NCBI GenBank assembly: GCA_009760855.2
Contig: WPIO01000176.1
Coordinates: 482,001-546,000, forward strand
Length of the DNA stretch: 64,000 bases
From: Cristatella mucedo
Lineage: Eukaryota; Bryozoa; Phylactolaemata; Cristatellidae
Reading direction: 5' to 3'
Below the pieces are notes generated by a model. It saw nothing but the letters and a program-made list of their open reading frames with translations, was not told the origin of the DNA and made no database searches. Positions within the stretch are counted from its first letter, which is position 1; the number at the start of each line of letters is the position of its first letter. The position numbers and the translations under genes were made by a program. This document shows positions 59,284 through 64,000 of this stretch, in pieces.

Positions 59284-59627
59284 GTGGCGACAGCGCGTCT
59301 TCGCCTATCTTCGCACGCGCAAGTCTGAGCAGGTCGACGGGCGGCGATAAGGCGCCCGAGTAGCATCAGCAGCAGCCGCCGCTATCTCTCCTCCCGCCGG
59401 GCGGTGTGCAAGAAGAGTGACTCATCCCTCCCGCTATTTTCACACCTCCCTCTCGGGGGACGAGAAGAGCGATTCGCACGCGCTAAAACTGCCCGGGTTG
59501 AGCCCGGACGGACGTGAGCGCACGCCTTGCATAGGAGAATACGTCCTCGCATTGCAGTCGCGCTCAGACTTTTGCTAAATGAGGAGACATTGTCTCTACT
59601 AATTAAAGAGAGAAAGTCCGTCACGCC

Positions 59628-59692
59628 GCAAGATGGCGCCCCTGCTTCACGTGGCAAGACGGCGTGCTTCTGTCGAGCGGCAAGATGGCGCT
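59628..59692 (+). promoter_or_regulatory. Three YY1-like sites at 26-bp spacing
   Basis: GCAAGATGGCGC at 59628, GCAAGACGGCGT at 59654 and GCAAGATGGCGC at 59680, spaced exactly 26 bp. The first two are followed by TGCTTC. The first and third contain AAGATGGCG, the core of YY1 sites. Confidence 0.5.
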
Positions 59693-60688
59693 GCGTCGTC
59701 TTCCGAGGCGGAACCGCTACGACTCGGAAAGAGGCGAGTCCACAGGCGGTGAGCTGCTCGTACGCTGGAGTTGAAACGACGCCCGACTCGCCTGCAGAGG
59801 AGAGCGGCGCTCGGAGAAGCGGTCGAACTCGCCTGCACAATGTCTCCCGAGTGCCAAGTAGCACGAAGCGGATAGGTACGCCATGATTTCTGACAAAAGG
59901 AGTTCCGAAACCGCTACTTTGATGCCGCCTTCAGGCTGAAGAGCTTGAGAACAGTGGGCGACTTTCGAGTGCGCGCTTCTCTTTTCGGTTGAGCTTCTCA
60001 TTCCGGTTGAGCTTCTGGCCTGCGGAGTCTGAAAGAGTGGGTGACTCGTGCTCGGGGAGGGTGTGCGTGTTTCTGCGGAGCGTTACCATCGCTTCGCCGC
60101 CGCCGCCTCCGCCCAGAGGTCCCTGCCGATAGAAAACGGCGAGCGGGGCAGCGGCGTCAGACGACTGCGGTGGGTCTAGTAAAAGAAAGAAAGAAAAAGT
60201 GCTCCGCCGAGGAAGAAAAAACACGCGAGAAGTGAGAATCGCCGCCGTCGTTCCGCTTTTTTCGCGCTTGAAAGTGAAGCGCCTTCTCTTTCGAGTCTGC
60301 ATTGCTTCGTTAGCTGCATCGGAGGGAGCGTACTCGCAGCAACGCAGTGCTGCTTGAGTGTAAGCATAGGGTAGAGTAGTAGCATCCATTTCTTGCTACT
60401 CGGTGCCGAGAGGCAGCTAGTCGATGGACGACAGTGGGCGGATAGCCGGAAGCCAGGCCAACTGGCGCTGAACGCCCATAACACCGAAAGTCCGTTCCGC
60501 GAAGCTGCGAAGCTGCCTAGCGCTCGCGGTATTTCCGTAGAGTACGACGCCTCGGCCCGGCCTCACGCCCGCAGCTCGCCATAGGAGGAGCCGGCCTGCC
60601 GCTAGAGGTCACGCTTGCCCTCGGCGGCCTCTTTAGCACATTCGTGGCTCTGCATCCATGCCGACGTCACTCGGCCGTAATACTAATC

Positions 60689-60689
<1 letters not shown>
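59693..60689. other. No supported gene
   Basis: G+C-rich, many short frames on both strands, none with a domain. Confidence 0.45.

Positions 60690-60751
<62 letters not shown>
60690..60751. repeat. (TA)n microsatellite
   Basis: 31 uninterrupted units. Confidence 0.98.
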
Positions 60752-60752
<1 letters not shown>

Positions 60753-61719
60753 CATACCACTTAGAATGGGCTATTAGCGGCTCTTGAACTAAGATATTTT
60801 AACCACAAGCACGTCGCGCATAACGGGGCTGTCCATACAGATGCGGTGCGTATACTGGCAGCGCAGGCGCACAGAGGCATGGCTTACGAGTCGAAGTTGC
60901 AGCACTAATAAATGCATCCGGTATGCTGCCCGTAGCAGGGCACGTCAGTAATCAAGAGCGCTCTCGATCTTCATATAAAAAGTTCATGCAGCTAAGCTAA
61001 ATCGATTACTCCGCTGGCCCACAGAATGGCAGTGCCAACAGTACGACGTGCCGCCGCAGCTTGCAGCTACCTCCTTCGATGCCGGTCGAGTACAGCTGAC
61101 TATTACTCAGATGTCTAGCTATTGTTTCGAAGCTAGGCATTACAAAGTTTCTGGTTCTTATAGGTTAATAACAAATAATGAAGTATTTTGCATATCTTCT
61201 AAAGGGAATTGAATCACTATTCGGGAGCTTGACAAATCACTTTTAAGAGAAGTATTAACCTTGAGTGAAAAAGCAAGTTTTCAAGCTCAGTCAAGTATAA
61301 AGAGGCACCCAAGTATCATGTTTAGACTAGCATGCAGAAGCAAACGAGGAGACGCTCAGAACCGCCGGAGAACAGAACCCATCGTTATTAAAAATTCACG
61401 GAACCATTAACAGGTTAGCACTCAAAGCATTAAGGAGAAGAACATTACAAGCTTATTGGGGCGCCATAAAAAAACATGTACTCTTAGTCACGACGTGTAA
61501 ATTTTTTGTGAAATGCCAGCACAGCAAAGAACGGATGCAGTCGGGCGTAGCAAAGAATGCGAGGAAAAGGTCTCAGCTTTCAGCTTCCTTTGAATATCGC
61601 GAAGTTACGAGGCGACGATGCGCTGTCAGCCTGTCAGGCGAGATCTCGCGCTCTAGGGGCGCAGCAGTAAGTGAGTGGAGGCATCTAAGTGATTTGAAGC
61701 TAGTTAGAGGACACGGCCA
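60752..61719. other. No supported gene
   Basis: AT-richer sequence without recognised features. The last part (61570-61719) may be the decayed end of the LINE-D copy to its right. Confidence 0.45.
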
Positions 61720-62385
61720 GTCAATGCCCAGTGAGTCGGAGAGCGGAAGTGGTGCTAGGGAAGGATGCCTGATGTGAAACTGAATCTGATAGGTTGGCCA
61801 GTCTGCAGCGAAGTCTAATGGATGCAAAGGTGAGTGGCAGCATCTTTAACTCAACGCTCGATGCTCTATAGGCAGCCAGTGTTGATTGGGTGGGGTGCAG
61901 TGTCGGGGGTGTGGTGCAGTGTGGAGTTGTGGTGAAGCAGTGTGGAGGTGACGTGGTGCAGTGTTGGGGTGTAGTGAGAGATGCAGTGTGAAGGTGCGGT
62001 GATGCAGTGCAGTTGTTGCGACGCTTACGACAGATAATCCGAGCTACCGAGTTTTGCTTTAATCGAAAGAGTGTCCTCGCACAGGCGGGATGCAAGCAAG
62101 CCAGCCGCGAGATGGAGCAGTCGCGATGTCGAGTAGCGAGGTGAAACGGTGAACGTAGGCGGACTTGTCCGTGGAGCGGGTTGTGATAATCCGGGAAAAA
62201 GTCATTTCGGAAAAGTACATCCGGATTCCGGGCAGAGGGTGCAGAAGACTTACTGGCTGAGCCAGTTTGACTGCCAGGCTTTCCAGGTTCTGAGTGGCAC
62301 TTGGTTTGCTCATAATTAGTAGACTGGTTTTTGTCGTCATTCAACTTCAGAAGGTTCTCTATCATTCAAGTGCCAATGCCAGCGA
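61720..62385 (-). mobile_element. LINE-D (L2-like) C-terminal fragment with an internal minisatellite
   Basis: Minus-strand frames give LLKLNDDKN, then MSKPSATQNLESLAVKLAQP, LFRLKQNSVARIICRKRR, VELKMLPLTFASIRLR and LSDSVSHQASFPSTTSAL. These follow the L2 order (LKLNDDKT, LVMGKPS, QNSAARL, FK-L-LTF-SL). GTGCAGTGT/GTGGTG units at 61890-62020 have expanded inside it and displaced the HWLP segment. It is a distinct family from A, B and C. Confidence 0.65.
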
Positions 62386-62469
62386 TTCGCGCTGTAATAG
62401 AGCAAAAAGAGTTAAAGGTACCTGTAGGCAGCGAAGGATTGAATGCAGCTTCTGGATGTCCTCGAGGAT

Positions 62470-62540
62470 TCAAGCTTTTCGGCATCTGTGAAGCGCCTGC
62501 ATAGAGATCAGGTTCTCTTAGGGTGCGATGCCAATGAAGA
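62470..62540 (+). mobile_element. SINE-A 3-prime fragment
   Basis: GTGAAGCGCCTGCATAGAGA, GTTCTCTTAGGGTGCGATG and CCAATGAAGAAT match the SINE-A hairpin and tail. Confidence 0.6.
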
Positions 62541-62754
62541 ATATTTTCTATGACAGAGCTGAGGGATTTTCTCGAGGGGCTGCAAGAGACTTAACAATCT
62601 GAAAGGAACGGGTTATATTTGCTGCTCGACTTATAGATTCTCATTTAGGAACCGCTTACAATCTCATGGGCTATCGGAATCTGGCTGGTGTAGCATGCCA
62701 GCTTTTTAATGCGTACTTCCAGCCCTTCTCCATAGTGTCTACGGATAGAGAGGA

Positions 62755-62757
62755 GAA

Positions 62758-62836
<79 letters not shown>
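62755..62836. repeat. (GA)n microsatellite
   Basis: About 40 GA units with one GACA near the start. Confidence 0.97.
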
Positions 62837-62840
<4 letters not shown>

Positions 62841-63118
62841 GAGAGCAGTGCACCCGTAAAGCGGAAGTTGAAAGCATCGTCACCTCACCCCAGTTCGAAA
62901 TGTCTTCGCCCATTCCCATTTCAGACGGCTTCATTAAAATGGCCTCTGGTCGCTCTGCACTCTGAAAACATTTGCGTCCGAGATGATAGCACTCGTAAGC
63001 ATATTTAAAGGACGTTTAAATAGACAAAGCCAATAGGCTGTGAGGAACAACCTGTAGGTTTTAATTATCCTTGCATTTCGCTTCTTCGAGGGCGCACCCG
63101 AGCGGGTGCTCAGTTAAT

Positions 63119-63346
<228 letters not shown>

Positions 63347-63469
63347 ACCCTTTCTTTACCGTGGCTCCTACCTGGCAGAACGCCGACATTCTCGCCTGGG
63401 TTGGGAGAAGGCCCAGTGGATTAGTCACCCGTGCACTGGCAGCCACCGCACGTCGAACACTGGCGGTCA

Positions 63470-64000
<531 letters not shown>

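Overview
The window looks like animal (metazoan) nuclear DNA. It has spliced genes with GT-AG introns, CpG-rich promoter-like blocks, L2/CR1-type LINE copies with short 3-prime tandem-repeat tails, tRNA-derived SINEs, decayed R2-like and P/THAP9-like elements and many long microsatellites. I see no bacterial operons or phage genes. Repeat content and gene style suggest an invertebrate, but the sequence alone does not name the lineage.

Layout. 1-2760 holds a minus-strand gene for a secreted-then-anchored Ser/Thr-rich membrane protein, with a tandemly duplicated intron-exon unit. 3840-6250, 13890-15440 and 55850-60650 are CpG-rich blocks without a convincing coding exon; the last carries YY1-like and NRF-1-like sites and perfect palindromes. 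6300-13850 and 19100-40700 are dominated by 5-prime-truncated copies of two LINE families. Family A is L2-like, with an (ATT)n tail and a 3-prime hairpin. Family B is L2-like, with a pentanucleotide tail. They are inserted into each other in both directions. 17110-18990 is a diverged array of units of about 170 bp whose orientation flips in the middle. 27714-28240 is a FLYWCH zinc-finger exon. 32037-33030 has exons of an unrecognised minus-strand gene. 43225-43520 is a P/THAP9-type remnant. 44315-47535 is an R2-like LINE remnant split by a SINE. 49719-51275 encodes a mucin-like single-pass membrane protein whose 22-residue cytoplasmic tail resembles that of the first gene. 52983-53505 is a 24-bp minisatellite interrupted by a SINE. 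The right edge runs into a 9-bp satellite.

Only two protein genes are well supported (58-2758 and 49719-51275). Both encode a signal peptide, a long Ser/Thr-rich ectodomain, one membrane helix and a short basic tail, so they probably belong to the same kind of surface coat. The rest is mostly mobile DNA. The SINE-A family carries a 3-prime end matching the LINE-A hairpin, which suggests LINE-A-type machinery mobilised it.
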